Below, piece by piece: positions 9,693-18,310 of a stretch of 58,592 nt of DNA. The position numbers and the translations under genes were made by a program. Below the pieces are notes generated by a model, which was not told the DNA's origin, made no database searches, and saw only the letters and a list, made by a program, of their open reading frames with translations. Each line of letters begins with the position of its first letter. The first letter of the stretch is position 1. Source of the DNA: Nitrospirota bacterium. Lineage in GTDB: Bacteria > Nitrospirota > Thermodesulfovibrionia > Thermodesulfovibrionales > JdFR-85. The DNA is taken from contig JAADGG010000081.1 of assembly GCA_013152485.1 (NCBI GenBank), positions 20,621 to 79,212 of the forward strand. The letters run 5' to 3'.

Positions 9693-11182
9693 GCTCCCTT
9701 CCCGACAACCGGCAGTCCCCTGACCGCCTCCTTCAGTACCTCCATGTCGCTGAAGGGGTGTCTCACTCCGTCTATCTCCTGGTAGTCCTCATGCCCCTTG
9801 CCCGCGATCAGCACGACGTCGTCAGGACGTGCAGCACGGACAGCCGCCTCAATGGCACTCTTTCTGTCGGGCTCTACAATGAATTCCGCGTTTCCCATGC
9901 CCTCCACTATTTCCTCTATGATATCGAGCGGATTCTCCGACCTCGGATTGTCCGATGTGACGACAGCCGTGTCAGAGAGTTCGGCAACTATCCTGCCCAT
10001 CTCCGGCCTCTTCCCCCTGTCCCTGTCACCTCCGCATCCGAAGACCGTGATAATACGGCCGCTGGTCAGCCTCCTGAGAGTCTTCAAGACCCTCTGCAGG
10101 GCGTCGGGGGTATGGGCATAGTCGACAATCGCAAGGAAGCCGCGCTCAGACCTTACCGGCTCCATCCTGCCCTCCACCCCGCGGCACAGTCTTACACCTT
10201 CAACTATCCGATCCCTTCCGATCCCCAGCGCAACAGAGGCACCGACGGCCGACAGTATGTTGTATACATTCGTCACACCTATAAGCGGTGATCTGATGCG
10301 GAACTCCTCCGAGCCGTATTTGACGGTGAAGTCGAGCCCCTCGAATCCCTCGTCTATATCAGCGGCACGGAGCTCGGCGTCCTCACTCTCGATGCCACAG
10401 GTTATTATGCGGAGTTCCGTCCCCTTACCGCCGGCCCTCCTTATCTCTTCAACCAACCTCCTGCCGTAGGCATCGTCTATGTTGACCACGGCTGCCCGCC
10501 TCGTCAGGTCCAGGAAGAGCCGCTGCTTCGCCCTGAAGTATGCCTCCATGTCTCCGTGGAAATCGAGGTGGTCCCTCGTGAGGTTCGTGAAAACGGAAAC
10601 GTCGAAGTCCGTACAGCTGACCCTCTTCAGCGACAGCGAATGAGATGAGACCTCGGCCACCGCATCCGTCACGCCCCTGTCGCACATCTCCGCAAGGAAC
10701 CTCTGAAAGTCGAGTGCTTCCGGTGTGGTGAACCTCCCCTTCACATGCTCGGCCCCGAGTATGTACCTTATCGTGCCGATAAGCCCCGCTCTCCGACCGT
10801 CGGCCCTGAGAATACTGAAGAGTATGTAGGATGTGGTCGTCTTGCCGTTGGTCCCCGTAACACCGGTAAGAGAGAGCCGACCGGAGGGATGGCCGTAAAA
10901 CCTGTCGGCGATGACCGCCATGGCAGTGTATATGTCCCGAACCTGCACGTACGGTATCTCCAACGACCGGGGTCTTGGCCTTTCCGAGACCACTGCCCCG
11001 GCTCTCCTCACAACGGCATCACTGATAAACTCATTGCCGTCAAAGCGGCCTCCCTTGACCGCAAAAAATATGTCTCCCTCCTTCACGCCTCTCGAGTCAG
11101 CGGAAAGGCCCCTTACCGTACAGTCACCCGTAACGGCAACAGGCATCACTCCATCCAAAAGCTCGCCGAGTCTCACAGGCAT
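9689..11182 (-). CDS. murE: UDP-MurNAc-L-Ala-D-Glu--meso-diaminopimelate ligase
   Basis: MurE adds the third stem residue. The 497-residue protein shows the P-loop [15 protein letters not shown] and VFTNLTRDHLDFHGDMEAY. The C-terminal DNPRSENP is the DNPR motif that marks meso-diaminopimelate-specific MurE enzymes. This predicts A1-gamma-type murein, in line with dapB at 46 kb. KGHEDYQ near the C-terminus is also a MurE signature. It lies 3 bp downstream of ftsI without a strong ribosome binding site, so coupling is likely. Confidence 0.96.
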   Translation of the reverse strand: MPVRLGELLDGVMPVAVTGDCTVRGLSADSRGVKEGDIFFAVKGGRFDGNEFISDAVVRRAGAVVSERPRPRSLEIPYVQVRDIYTAMAVIADRFYGHPSGRLSLTGVTGTNGKTTTSYILFSILRADGRRAGLIGTIRYILGAEHVKGRFTTPEALDFQRFLAEMCDRGVTDAVAEVSSHSLSLKRVSCTDFDVSVFTNLTRDHLDFHGDMEAYFRAKQRLFLDLTRRAAVVNIDDAYGRRLVEEIRRAGGKGTELRIITCGIESEDAELRAADIDEGFEGLDFTVKYGSEEFRIRSPLIGVTNVYNILSAVGASVALGIGRDRIVEGVRLCRGVEGRMEPVRSERGFLAIVDYAHTPDALQRVLKTLRRLTSGRIITVFGCGGDRDRGKRPEMGRIVAELSDTAVVTSDNPRSENPLDIIEEIVEGMGNAEFIVEPDRKSAIEAAVRAARPDDVVLIAGKGHEDYQEIDGVRHPFSDMEVLKEAVRGLPVVGKGA

Positions 11183-11185
11183 AGG

Positions 11186-12916
11186 TCAGAACCCCCGGAT
11201 CCGCCGCTCCCCTCTCAGAAGCGGCCTCATGACGAGTATATTGTTGTCTCCCCTGTCCTCCATGGGGATGGACTTGTACGCAAGGGCCTTCTCGGCTATG
11301 GCCTTGAACACCGGCGCCGCCACTTCACCGCCGTAGTATCCGCCTTTCGGCTTCCACACAACCACTATTATGGCAAACAACGGATCGGTGGCCGGAACGA
11401 ACCCTACAAAGGAGCTGACGAAATCCCGGCGCGAATACCTGCCCGTACGCGGATCGATCATACGTGATGTCCCGGTCTTCCCTGCAACGGTATTGCCGTA
11501 GACGGAAGCAGCCGGTGCAGTGCCTCCTTCCTCGGTGACCGTCTCGAGGGCTTCCCGCAGGCGCTGTACCGTCTCCATCGAGAGGATCCTCTCCGGCTCC
11601 GGGCCTTCCGCCTCCATCAGCACACTGCCGTCAGGAGCGAGGACCTTCGAGACCACATGGGGCTTCACGAGGTAACCACCGTTGGCGATAGCGGAGTAAG
11701 CCCTGAGGACCTGCAGCGGAGTCACCAGGACCTCGTAACCGATCGCCATGGCGCCTATGGTCGTCCCTGACCACCTGTGGGGCGGTTTCACGACCCCTGA
11801 GACCTCTCCGGTCAGATCGACTCCTGTCTTGTCTCCGAAGCCGAACAGCTTGGCATAGTCATAGAACCGCTCGGGCCCGAGCCTGAGGGTCATCTTCACG
11901 GCACCCACGTTCGACGACTTCTGGATTATCTCCCTCAGGGTAAGGACACCGTGCTTGTGGGTGTCCCTTATACGCTTACCCCCCACCTCTATCTCTCCTT
12001 CCGAGCAGTCAACCCTTGTATTCAGTGTTGCTATCTTTTCTTCAAGCACGGCAGCGGCCATGACGATCTTGAAGGTCGAGCCGGGCTCGTAAAGGTCCGT
12101 AACCGCCCTGTTCCGCCTGTCGGCTGCCCTGTACGCACCTGGTCTGTTCGGATCAAAGGTCGGCCTGTTTGCAAGGGCGAGTATCTCACCGGTATGAGGG
12201 TCCATCATTATTGCAGTGGCTGCCCTGGACTTCCACTTCCTGGTTGCACTCTCGAGCTCTGACTCGACAATATATTGTAACCCTTCGTCAATGGTGAGCA
12301 CAATACTGTTGCCCGTTGACTCGTAATCGACGTCCCTGTAGAGTATGTTGCCGCGTGCATCCCTGTAGAGATACACCTTGCCTCCATCGGCTGCAAGGGC
12401 ATCGTCATACCTCTTCTCCACGCCCTCGCGGCCACGGTTGTCGACATCCGTGAAGCCCAGCACGTGAGAGGCAAGGAACCCCTTGGGATAGAACCTCTCC
12501 GTGTCCGGCTCTATACCTATGCCCTTCAGTTTGAGCCTCATTGCGGCCATGGCCTGCTCTGGAGAGACGCGTCTTGCAAGCAGTGCGTAACGTCTTCCTT
12601 CCCTCTTCATCTTTCTGATCGTGGATGTGTTTATGTTTACAATCCGCCCGAGCCTGCGGGCAACCTGCTCAGGGGACTCGATGGCGGAAGGGTCGCCGTA
12701 GATGGAAGGACGGTCGAGGCTTACAGCCAGTTCCCTGCCGTTGCGGTCGTATATCCCCCCCCGCCTCACGAGAATCTTGATACCCATGGTGTGTTGTATG
12801 GCGGCAAGCCGCTCGAGCCTTTCATGGTCGAACAGCATGAGGTAAGCGAGCCGGCCGAATATGATCATGAAACCGGCTGCAATCACCGTAGCTATGATAA
12901 GTGGACGTCCTTTCAT
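11186..12916 (-). CDS. ftsI: FtsI/PBP3-type septal peptidoglycan transpeptidase
   Basis: This class B penicillin-binding protein cross-links septal murein as partner of FtsW. The 576-residue protein has one N-terminal membrane helix (about residues 6-28), a PBP dimerisation domain with RGGIYDRNGRELAVS, and the transpeptidase domain. Active-site motifs are STFK (in LYEPGSTFKIV), SSN (in IIQKSSNVGAV) and KTGT (in VAGKTGTSRM). No PASTA domains follow. The next gene upstream is ftsL, after a 154-bp spacer containing short direct repeats. Confidence 0.96.
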   Translation of the reverse strand: MKGRPLIIATVIAAGFMIIFGRLAYLMLFDHERLERLAAIQHTMGIKILVRRGGIYDRNGRELAVSLDRPSIYGDPSAIESPEQVARRLGRIVNINTSTIRKMKREGRRYALLARRVSPEQAMAAMRLKLKGIGIEPDTERFYPKGFLASHVLGFTDVDNRGREGVEKRYDDALAADGGKVYLYRDARGNILYRDVDYESTGNSIVLTIDEGLQYIVESELESATRKWKSRAATAIMMDPHTGEILALANRPTFDPNRPGAYRAADRRNRAVTDLYEPGSTFKIVMAAAVLEEKIATLNTRVDCSEGEIEVGGKRIRDTHKHGVLTLREIIQKSSNVGAVKMTLRLGPERFYDYAKLFGFGDKTGVDLTGEVSGVVKPPHRWSGTTIGAMAIGYEVLVTPLQVLRAYSAIANGGYLVKPHVVSKVLAPDGSVLMEAEGPEPERILSMETVQRLREALETVTEEGGTAPAASVYGNTVAGKTGTSRMIDPRTGRYSRRDFVSSFVGFVPATDPLFAIIVVVWKPKGGYYGGEVAAPVFKAIAEKALAYKSIPMEDRGDNNILVMRPLLRGERRIRGF

Positions 12917-13070
12917 CCCCCGACACCCCTTAATAGCTGACAGGTAGTTTGCAAGCCTGCAAGCTTGTAGTTTTTACCGCCTGTTTCTTACCACTCCCCT
13001 CGACGGGGCACCCTGAACACCGGCTGATTACTGATTAGGGCATTACGGCCCTGGCGGCCTGAGCAGGAAA

Positions 13071-13403
13071 CTACCGCTCCATCAGCCCGGCCGTGTATGG
13101 TGTTGGACCACGATCGCTCTTAACGAAGAAGACCCTCTTCCTGTCGGGATAGACAAGCCCCATCCTGTTGGCGGCTATGTACTGGACCTTCTTCAGAGAG
13201 ACCATCTGGGCCCTTTTCGCAACAAGTTCCCTTCTCTCTTTTATCAGAGCGACCCTCTGTTTCTGCAGCTGTCCCAGCTCGTACTCAAAGGCTGTAACTC
13301 TGGAGTGGAGCCATATTGTGGAGAAAATGAGGAAAACGATCGCGAGGACGAGGAACGGTTTGATGATCCTGCCAAGGAAACCTCTTCTCTGTCTGTAGGT
13401 CAT
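13071..13403 (-). CDS. ftsL: FtsL-like division protein
   Basis: A 110-residue bitopic protein with a basic N-terminus (MTYRQRRGFLGRIIK), one membrane helix (about residues 16-33) and a periplasmic coiled coil (about residues 36-75) rich in Gln, Lys, Arg and Glu. This is the FtsL/septum formation initiator architecture. Sequence identity in FtsL is always low, so the name rests on topology, size and position between rsmH and ftsI. FtsL forms the FtsQLB complex that activates FtsWI. Its ATG overlaps the rsmH stop by 4 bp. Confidence 0.85.
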   Translation of the reverse strand: MTYRQRRGFLGRIIKPFLVLAIVFLIFSTIWLHSRVTAFEYELGQLQKQRVALIKERRELVAKRAQMVSLKKVQYIAANRMGLVYPDRKRVFFVKSDRGPTPYTAGLMER

Positions 13404-14281
13404 AGCTTCTCTACCCCCCTTAGTTTCGCACTCCTTGAAGAGGGATTCCTCCTCTGCTCATCCCAGAGGGGGGTGATCGGCTTCTTGTTCAGCCTTACAA
13501 GGGACCCCTCCTGCCTCTCGGAAGCGAGAATAAACCTCTTCACAATCCTGTCTTCAAGAGAGTGATAGGTTATAACACAGAGACGTCCGCCCTTCTTCAG
13601 TATGCTCACGGCATTGGACAGACCCTCGGACAGCTGGGTCAACTCGTCGTTCACGGCGATCCTCAAGGCCTGAAACGTCTTCGTGGCCGGATGAATCCGT
13701 CCGCGCCTTCTGTAGACTCGCTCGACAATGGCGGACAACTGAACACAGGTCTCGATCCGTTCCCTCTTCCTCTGTTTCACTATCTCTCTCGCTATCTGCA
13801 GCGCCTTCTTTTCTTCGCCGAACTCCTTAAGTATCCTCGCTATCTCGCGTTCGCTCCATCCGTTCACGATATCCGCCGCCGTCAACGGAAGACTTCTGTC
13901 CATCCTCATATCAAGGGGGGCGGTCGAGCGAAAACTGAATCCCCTGCTCTCGTCTTTCATCTGCATCATGGATATCCCGAGGTCCATGATGACCCCGTCC
14001 AGTTCCTCAAAACCCAGGGCCCTCACCTTCTCAGCCATCTCGGAAAAGCTTCCATGGACGTACCGCACCCTCGGATCGTCCATCCCGAGCGCAGCCCTCT
14101 CGAGGGCCTCCCTGTCTCTGTCCATCACGACGACAATCCCATCCGGTCCGAGCCTCCTGAGCAGCTCCCTGGTATGACCCCCTCCTCCGAACGTTGCATC
14201 AAGGTATACACCGTCCGGTACCGGATTCAGCAGGTCCACCAGTTCCTGTGACAGAACCGGAATATGCACAACGGTTGTCAT
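13400..14281 (-). CDS. rsmH: 16S rRNA (cytosine1402-N4)-methyltransferase
   Basis: RsmH (MraW) methylates C1402 of 16S rRNA in the decoding centre using S-adenosylmethionine. The 293-residue protein has HIPVLSQELVDLL at the N-terminus, the SAM motif YLDATFGGGGHTRELL, VIMDLGISMMQM, and the C-terminal CVITYHSLEDRIVKRF, all diagnostic. It lies 25 bp after mraZ, the usual second position of the cluster. Confidence 0.97.
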   Translation of the reverse strand: MTTVVHIPVLSQELVDLLNPVPDGVYLDATFGGGGHTRELLRRLGPDGIVVVMDRDREALERAALGMDDPRVRYVHGSFSEMAEKVRALGFEELDGVIMDLGISMMQMKDESRGFSFRSTAPLDMRMDRSLPLTAADIVNGWSEREIARILKEFGEEKKALQIAREIVKQRKRERIETCVQLSAIVERVYRRRGRIHPATKTFQALRIAVNDELTQLSEGLSNAVSILKKGGRLCVITYHSLEDRIVKRFILASERQEGSLVRLNKKPITPLWDEQRRNPSSRSAKLRGVEKL

Positions 14282-14306
14282 GGCTCATCCGGCCTCTTGT
14301 TGATCC

Positions 14307-14759
14307 TCATATTCCAAGGGATGCGAGCTCTTCCTCGAGAGCCTTTCTGTCGATCGTCAAAGGATCCACGACCTTGTCCCATTCATCCTTGTTCCACAGC
14401 TCCATCTTGTCGACCTGGCCCACAACCGCGACCTCGCCGTTTATGTCAGTGTCCGCCCGCAGGGATGCAGGTATCAGGATCCGCCCCTGCTTGTCCATCT
14501 CGCACTCATGGGCGGATGCCACGACCCGTCTCATCAGCCACCTGACGGATTCCTTCATCTGCGGCAGCGACCTTATCTTCTCTTCAAACCTCTGCCACTC
14601 CTCAAACGGATATATGAGCAGGCACTTGTCAAAAGCTGCAGTGGTGATATAAAGTTTGGAGCTGTAATTACTGAGCAGTATGGACCTGTAAGGTGCAGGA
14701 ATCATCACCCGACCCTTCGGATCCACACTGTAGTAGTATTTACCAGAAAATCCTGGCAT
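14307..14759 (-). CDS. mraZ: Transcriptional regulator MraZ
   Basis: MraZ is a ring-forming DNA-binding protein that represses its own dcw promoter by binding GTGGN repeats. The 150-residue protein has two AbrB-like halves. The first has the segment around SVDPKGRVMIPAPYRSIL, and the second has CEMDKQGRILIPASLR; the DxKGR/DKQGR and IP motifs are the family signature. Three matching operator boxes lie directly upstream and the last reaches the start codon, so autoregulation is well supported. Confidence 0.97.
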   Translation of the reverse strand: MPGFSGKYYYSVDPKGRVMIPAPYRSILLSNYSSKLYITTAAFDKCLLIYPFEEWQRFEEKIRSLPQMKESVRWLMRRVVASAHECEMDKQGRILIPASLRADTDINGEVAVVGQVDKMELWNKDEWDKVVDPLTIDRKALEEELASLGI

Positions 14760-14789
14760 AGCTCACCACCTTTTACCACATTCTCCCAC
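14760..14789 (-). promoter_or_regulatory. MraZ operator: three GTGGN boxes at 10-bp spacing
   Basis: Read on the minus strand, three consecutive decamers are GTGGGAGAAT (14789-14780), GTGGTAAAAG (14779-14770) and GTGGTGAGCT (14769-14760). The 10-bp period and GTGG core match the known MraZ-binding repeats. The third box contains the ribosome binding site of mraZ, so MraZ binding would cover the region just downstream of the -10 element and the start of the gene. Confidence 0.9.
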
Positions 14790-14795
14790 CTCTTA

Positions 14796-14824
14796 ATAAT
14801 ATTAAAGATCCGGCCGAATGTCAA
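14796..14824 (-). promoter_or_regulatory. Sigma-70 type promoter of the dcw cluster (PmraZ)
   Basis: A perfect -35 TTGACA (14824-14819) and a -10 TATTAT (14801-14796) are separated by 17 bp on the minus strand. The expected start site falls at the first MraZ box, which explains repression by MraZ. Confidence 0.85.
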
Positions 14825-14898
14825 GTAAAAAATGGAGGCATGTATCCAAGCGGAACAGGAGAGGCGATGTCGGACCGTTCAATGCACAGCGTAATGGT

Positions 14899-15687
14899 TC
14901 AGAGCATCTCCCTCACCTTGCCCTTGAGGGGTATGACATAGTAGTTCCGGGAGCGTCGAAACGGTTTCAGCAAGGCGAGCGTACCGTCGGGAAGGCCCGG
15001 CCCTGTCACGATCTCGAGGCTTCCCTCGAAGAAACCGTTCGAGAAGACGAGGTTCCTTATCCTGCCGGACATGTGCTCCCCCTCCAGGCTCACCGACTCG
15101 ACCTTCAGCCCGTCCTTCCGGAATGATCCGGCCCCCTTGATAACACTGAAAGACTTCATCGGTATGTAAAGCCCTCCCGAGCGTATATCGTCCAGTACGA
15201 GATCCCTGACCTCGAAGTACAGTTCACCCGCCCCATTATCGACCATTCCTGTCAGGTCCAGAATCCCGCTGCCCCTGAATGCCGAAGCAGCCAGCAGGTC
15301 CAAATCCTCCAGTCTGGCCGAGCGGATATCCACCGCAGCCCTGACCGAGCCCTTTCCGACAAACGCCTCGGCAGAGATCTCACCGCCCGAGAGGTACCCG
15401 GCAAACGATACCTTCAGCCCGCCAAGGAAAAGGCTCAAGGGGTGGATCCTTCCCGAGAGCCTTTCCATGCTGACGAGACCCTTCCTGCTGTGCACCACCC
15501 TGACGCCGTCCATCTCGAAGTCGAAGAAGGGATTCTTCCTGAACCCGTAGACCTCCGTTCTTATCCGCTCCCCGCTGAGCACTCCCTGGAGCCATTCGGC
15601 AGCCCATCTGTCGGGAATGCCGGCATACCAGAGACCTACGGAAACGGAAGAGACCAAGGCAATGACGACAAACAGCCTTCTCAACAT
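14899..15687 (-). CDS. GspN/AsmA-like membrane-anchored protein
   Basis: A 262-residue protein with one N-terminal membrane helix (about residues 3-21) and a repetitive beta-strand rich periplasmic part with alternating hydrophobic residues (VRVVHSRKGLVSMERLSGRI, LYIPMKSFSVIKGAGSF). This resembles the type II secretion protein GspN and the AsmA-like fold, which are elongated periplasmic proteins linked to secretion or lipid transport. No other secretion genes are next to it, so a role in type II secretion is not shown. It is transcribed toward mraZ, with about 75 bp to the mraZ promoter. No clear ribosome binding site is close to the ATG. Confidence 0.5.
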   Translation of the reverse strand: MLRRLFVVIALVSSVSVGLWYAGIPDRWAAEWLQGVLSGERIRTEVYGFRKNPFFDFEMDGVRVVHSRKGLVSMERLSGRIHPLSLFLGGLKVSFAGYLSGGEISAEAFVGKGSVRAAVDIRSARLEDLDLLAASAFRGSGILDLTGMVDNGAGELYFEVRDLVLDDIRSGGLYIPMKSFSVIKGAGSFRKDGLKVESVSLEGEHMSGRIRNLVFSNGFFEGSLEIVTGPGLPDGTLALLKPFRRSRNYYVIPLKGKVREML

Positions 15688-15743
15688 GGGGTATAGACCA
15701 TCCTCTTCCTCAGGCGCTTTAACCCGAGGCGTGTTTCATGCGA

Positions 15744-15772
15744 TTGCCAGTATCATCGAAATATTGTATAAT
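15744..15772 (+). promoter_or_regulatory. Promoter of the DUF2914 gene
   Basis: A -35 TTGCCA (15744-15749), 17-bp spacer and perfect -10 TATAAT (15767-15772) point toward the DUF2914 gene. The transcript would carry a leader of roughly 110 nt with two perfect hairpins. Confidence 0.7.
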
Positions 15773-15788
15773 TTTGACTGTATTTTTA

Positions 15789-15829
15789 TCAGGCAGCAGC
15801 TCCGCCTGACCCACGGGACTCAGCCCGTG
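15789..15829 (+). other. Twin hairpins in the DUF2914 leader
   Basis: Two adjacent perfect stems are visible: TCAGGC/GCCTGA (15789-15794 with 15804-15809) and CACGGG/CCCGTG (15812-15817 with 15824-15829), with loops of 9 and 6 nt. No U-run follows, so they are not a simple intrinsic terminator. They may stabilise the mRNA or have a regulatory role; neither is demonstrated. Confidence 0.5.
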
Positions 15830-15889
15830 AAAACGGAACAGCCGATTGACTAAGAACCACAAAAGCAGTTCACGAAAGGAGATGAAACG

Positions 15890-16294
15890 ATGTCATTCAA
15901 AGGAATCCTTACGACCTTGGTCATCCTGTCAGCCCTCCTGCTTCCCCTCGCCGTTACGGCACAGGAGGAGCCGGTACTGAAGGTGACCGAGGCAGCAATC
16001 GCCACCTCGGTGGAAAATCTCGTACCCAAGGGGGTCTCTGACAGGTTTCCAGGCTCCGTGGGCAAGCTATACGCCTTCACGAGGATTGCAGGGGCAACGA
16101 AAGAGACCCTCGTTTGGCACCTCTGGTTCTATGGGGACAAGCTCATGGCAGAGGTGAGCCTTCCGGTCAAGTCCGTAAACTGGAGGACTTACAGCAGCAA
16201 GAGAATAGTGCCGGGCTGGACGGGAGAGTGGAGGGTCGATGTCACGAATGAAGACGGCTTGCTGCTCGAGACCCTGTATTTCACAATAGAGTGA
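15890..16294 (+). CDS. DUF2914 domain protein, exported
   Basis: A 134-residue protein with a clear signal peptide (residues 1-24, cleavage after AVTA) and a single DUF2914-like domain. The visible family features are FTRIAGATKETLVWHLWFY, the Ser/Lys stretch near TYSSKRIVPGWTGEWRVDV, and a final LLETLYFTIE. DUF2914 is a periplasmic beta-sandwich of unknown function found in many diderms. The ribosome binding site AAAGGAGATGAA precedes the ATG. It faces nhaA convergently across a structured 181-bp spacer. Confidence 0.8.
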   Translation: MSFKGILTTLVILSALLLPLAVTAQEEPVLKVTEAAIATSVENLVPKGVSDRFPGSVGKLYAFTRIAGATKETLVWHLWFYGDKLMAEVSLPVKSVNWRTYSSKRIVPGWTGEWRVDVTNEDGLLLETLYFTIE

Positions 16295-16304
16295 CTCTCC
16301 AGGG

Positions 16305-16465
16305 TGAACGCTCCGGAAAGCAAAAGTCGCAAGACCGGGGTGTCGGAGCTGCATCTGAAGCAATACGAGGGATGCCTGTGCCGGCAGGCGTCTGTTCTCC
16401 AAGACCTCGTCACATAACCTGCAGGCCGGCCGGTTGCGCGGATGAGGGATCGATCCCCGGAGAAA
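16305..16465. other. Intergenic spacer rich in nested inverted repeats
   Basis: Between the convergent DUF2914 and nhaA genes there are several stems. GCTCCG pairs with CGGAGC and encloses a small GTC-GCAA-GAC hairpin with a GNRA loop. ACGAGG pairs with CCTCGT and encloses GATGCCTG/CAGGCGTC with loop tgccgg. Further on come CCTGCAGG, GGCCGGCC and the 12-nt palindrome GGGATCGATCCC. There is no U-run typical of terminators. It could be a structured RNA or an unusual bidirectional transcription end. Confidence 0.4.
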
Positions 16466-16475
16466 CCGCGTGGAT

Positions 16476-17642
16476 TCACCTGCTCCTCGAAAGCCTGAGG
16501 ATCAAGTAACCTGCAACTCCGGACATGAAAGACCCGGCAAGTATTGCAAGCTTATCAGTGTATTGAAATACGCGGGCGTCTTCAAACGCGAGGGATCCGA
16601 TAAAGAGGCTCATCGTGAATCCGATACCGGTCAATATCGAGACCCCGTAGAACTGCACCCAGTTGCTGTCTTTCGGAAGCCCTGCAATCCCGAGCCTTAT
16701 AGCCGCCCAGCTGAAACAGAACACCCCGAGCTGCTTGCCGAGAAACAGCCCGAGTATTATTCCCAGCGGCACCGGGCCGGACATCTGGCTGAGTGAGATC
16801 TGCGTGACGTTCACCCCTGCATTGACGAAGGCAAACAGCGGCAGGATGAGAAACGCCACCCAGAAATGCAGGTCGTGCTCTATTTCCTTGGAGGGAGACA
16901 CCGGCCTGCCGTCCTCACCTCTTGCCTTCAACGGAATGGTAAATGCCAGAATCACGCCTGCAAGCGTTGCATGAACGCCCGACTTGAGGACGCTGACCCA
17001 CAATATGGATCCAACGATGAAGTATGCCGCCTTTTTCGTCACGCCCAGCCGGTTGATGAGTATCAGGACCGACAACGCTGCCGCGGCAACCGCTATGGAG
17101 AGGGTGGAGAGTTCGGCCGTATAGAAGATGGCGATGATCACGATCGCCCCCAAATCATCGATTATCGCCAGCGCCATCAAAAAGAGCTTGAGGGAGACGG
17201 GAACCCGCTTGCCCAGCAATGACAGGACGCCGAGGGCGAACGCTATGTCGGTGGCCGTCGGGATCGCCCATCCGTTGACTGCGACCGGATTGTCATGGTT
17301 GAAGACCAGATAAATTACCGCAGGAACGGCCATGCCACCTACGGCGGCGATTCCGGGCAAGGCAACCTGGCCCAGGGACGACAGATGGCCCTCTAGAATT
17401 TCCCTCTTTACTTCAAGGCCTATCAACAAGAAGAAGACGGCCATCAGCCCGTCGTTCACCCAGTGGTAAAGGGACTTGTCAAGCCGTAATGTGCCGATAT
17501 GGATGCCGACCGGGAGATGCAGCAGGGACTCGTACCATCCCGACCATGAAGTGTTGCTCAGGATCAACGCAAAGACGGTCACCAGGATCAACAGGATACC
17601 GCCCGTGGACTCCCTCTCTATGAACTCTTCGATTATGTTCAT
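16476..17642 (-). CDS. nhaA: Na+/H+ antiporter NhaA
   Basis: NhaA exchanges protons for Na+ or Li+ across the inner membrane for pH and salt homeostasis. I use the ATG at 17642, which gives MNIIEEFIERESTGGILLI and 388 residues, the same as the E. coli protein length; an in-frame ATG at 17675 is possible. The motif ALAIIDDLGAIVIIA carries the paired ion-binding Asp residues, and GWAIPTATDIAFALGVLSLL is the conserved discontinuous-helix region. About twelve hydrophobic segments are visible. The neighbours give no functional link. Confidence 0.95.
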   Translation of the reverse strand: MNIIEEFIERESTGGILLILVTVFALILSNTSWSGWYESLLHLPVGIHIGTLRLDKSLYHWVNDGLMAVFFLLIGLEVKREILEGHLSSLGQVALPGIAAVGGMAVPAVIYLVFNHDNPVAVNGWAIPTATDIAFALGVLSLLGKRVPVSLKLFLMALAIIDDLGAIVIIAIFYTAELSTLSIAVAAAALSVLILINRLGVTKKAAYFIVGSILWVSVLKSGVHATLAGVILAFTIPLKARGEDGRPVSPSKEIEHDLHFWVAFLILPLFAFVNAGVNVTQISLSQMSGPVPLGIILGLFLGKQLGVFCFSWAAIRLGIAGLPKDSNWVQFYGVSILTGIGFTMSLFIGSLAFEDARVFQYTDKLAILAGSFMSGVAGYLILRLSRSR

Positions 17643-18310
17643 CCCGTTCCTGAGTCTCAAGACACCAACCGCCATGCACAAAGACTTTTTCAAGGATAAT
17701 AACACGTAACAGGCTGAAAAGAGAACAGGGGAGCAGACCGGACATAAGCGGGACAGGCTGAGTCGATCATGGAGGAGAGGACGCCCTGACCCTTTTGAGA
17801 CGATTACTACTTCGGCAATAAAATACCGTATCCCTTTCATATCGCCGGATAAAGCCCTGCAGGACAAAACTGTTACCCTGATACAAGGATAAAGAGGCTC
17901 ACTTATGGGAAGGAGCGGTATGACAGACTCTGAACGGTTTCAAGTATCACAAGGGCTTCACCTGGATGGTGAAGCGTGATTCTTACCTCGGAGTCCCGGC
18001 CGGACGCCGGGAGGATGAGATGAAAAATCGATATCCCCTCTCCTGCCATGACGTACACTGTTTACCGGACAGTATCGATATTTGATTATTATTGATCCAT
18101 AAGATATTATAATAGGTATACGGATACAACCCATGTACAATTCCGGGATCTCACTCCTCACAGCTCGAGTCCGGCCGGATGATTGAATCCCTCAGGTGGA
18201 GATCCTCCGGGTCCGGCAGACGGCATGGAAAACAAATCATGAAACAAACGGTTTTCTTCAAGCAATGTCAGGTCGTCAAGTCGACGAAACCAATCAAAGG
18301 AGGCATGGTT
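17643..18310. other. 668-bp gene-free spacer between nhaA and the outer-membrane protein gene
   Basis: No credible coding frame was found on either strand. Two strong hairpins lie near its middle: CTTCACC-tggat-GGTGAAG and TCCCGGC-cggac-GCCGGGA (both within about 17950-18015). Further right is an AT-rich island with a perfect TATAAT at 18108-18113 and a poorly spaced TTGATT, a weak promoter candidate for the downstream gene. The leader of nhaA (17643-17760) shows no recognised riboswitch. Confidence 0.5.

Noticed and set aside
8466-9785. A 439-codon plus-strand frame opposite murF
   Set aside because: Shadow of murF; no domain, no ribosome binding site, low-complexity composition.
12917-13070. 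Short direct repeats (GCTTGCA twice, AAACTAC twice) between ftsL and ftsI
   Set aside because: Too short and too few to be a functional repeat array; may be chance.
16305-16365. Stretch with GCAAAA, a GNRA hairpin and a GGGG run resembling a c-di-GMP-I (GEMM) riboswitch
   Set aside because: The conserved GACGCAAAGC segment is missing, and the element lies after a gene end rather than before a gene on the plus strand.
17643-17760. Na+ or Li+ riboswitch in the nhaA leader
   Set aside because: I cannot match a known consensus and the region has no strong paired structure next to the start codon.
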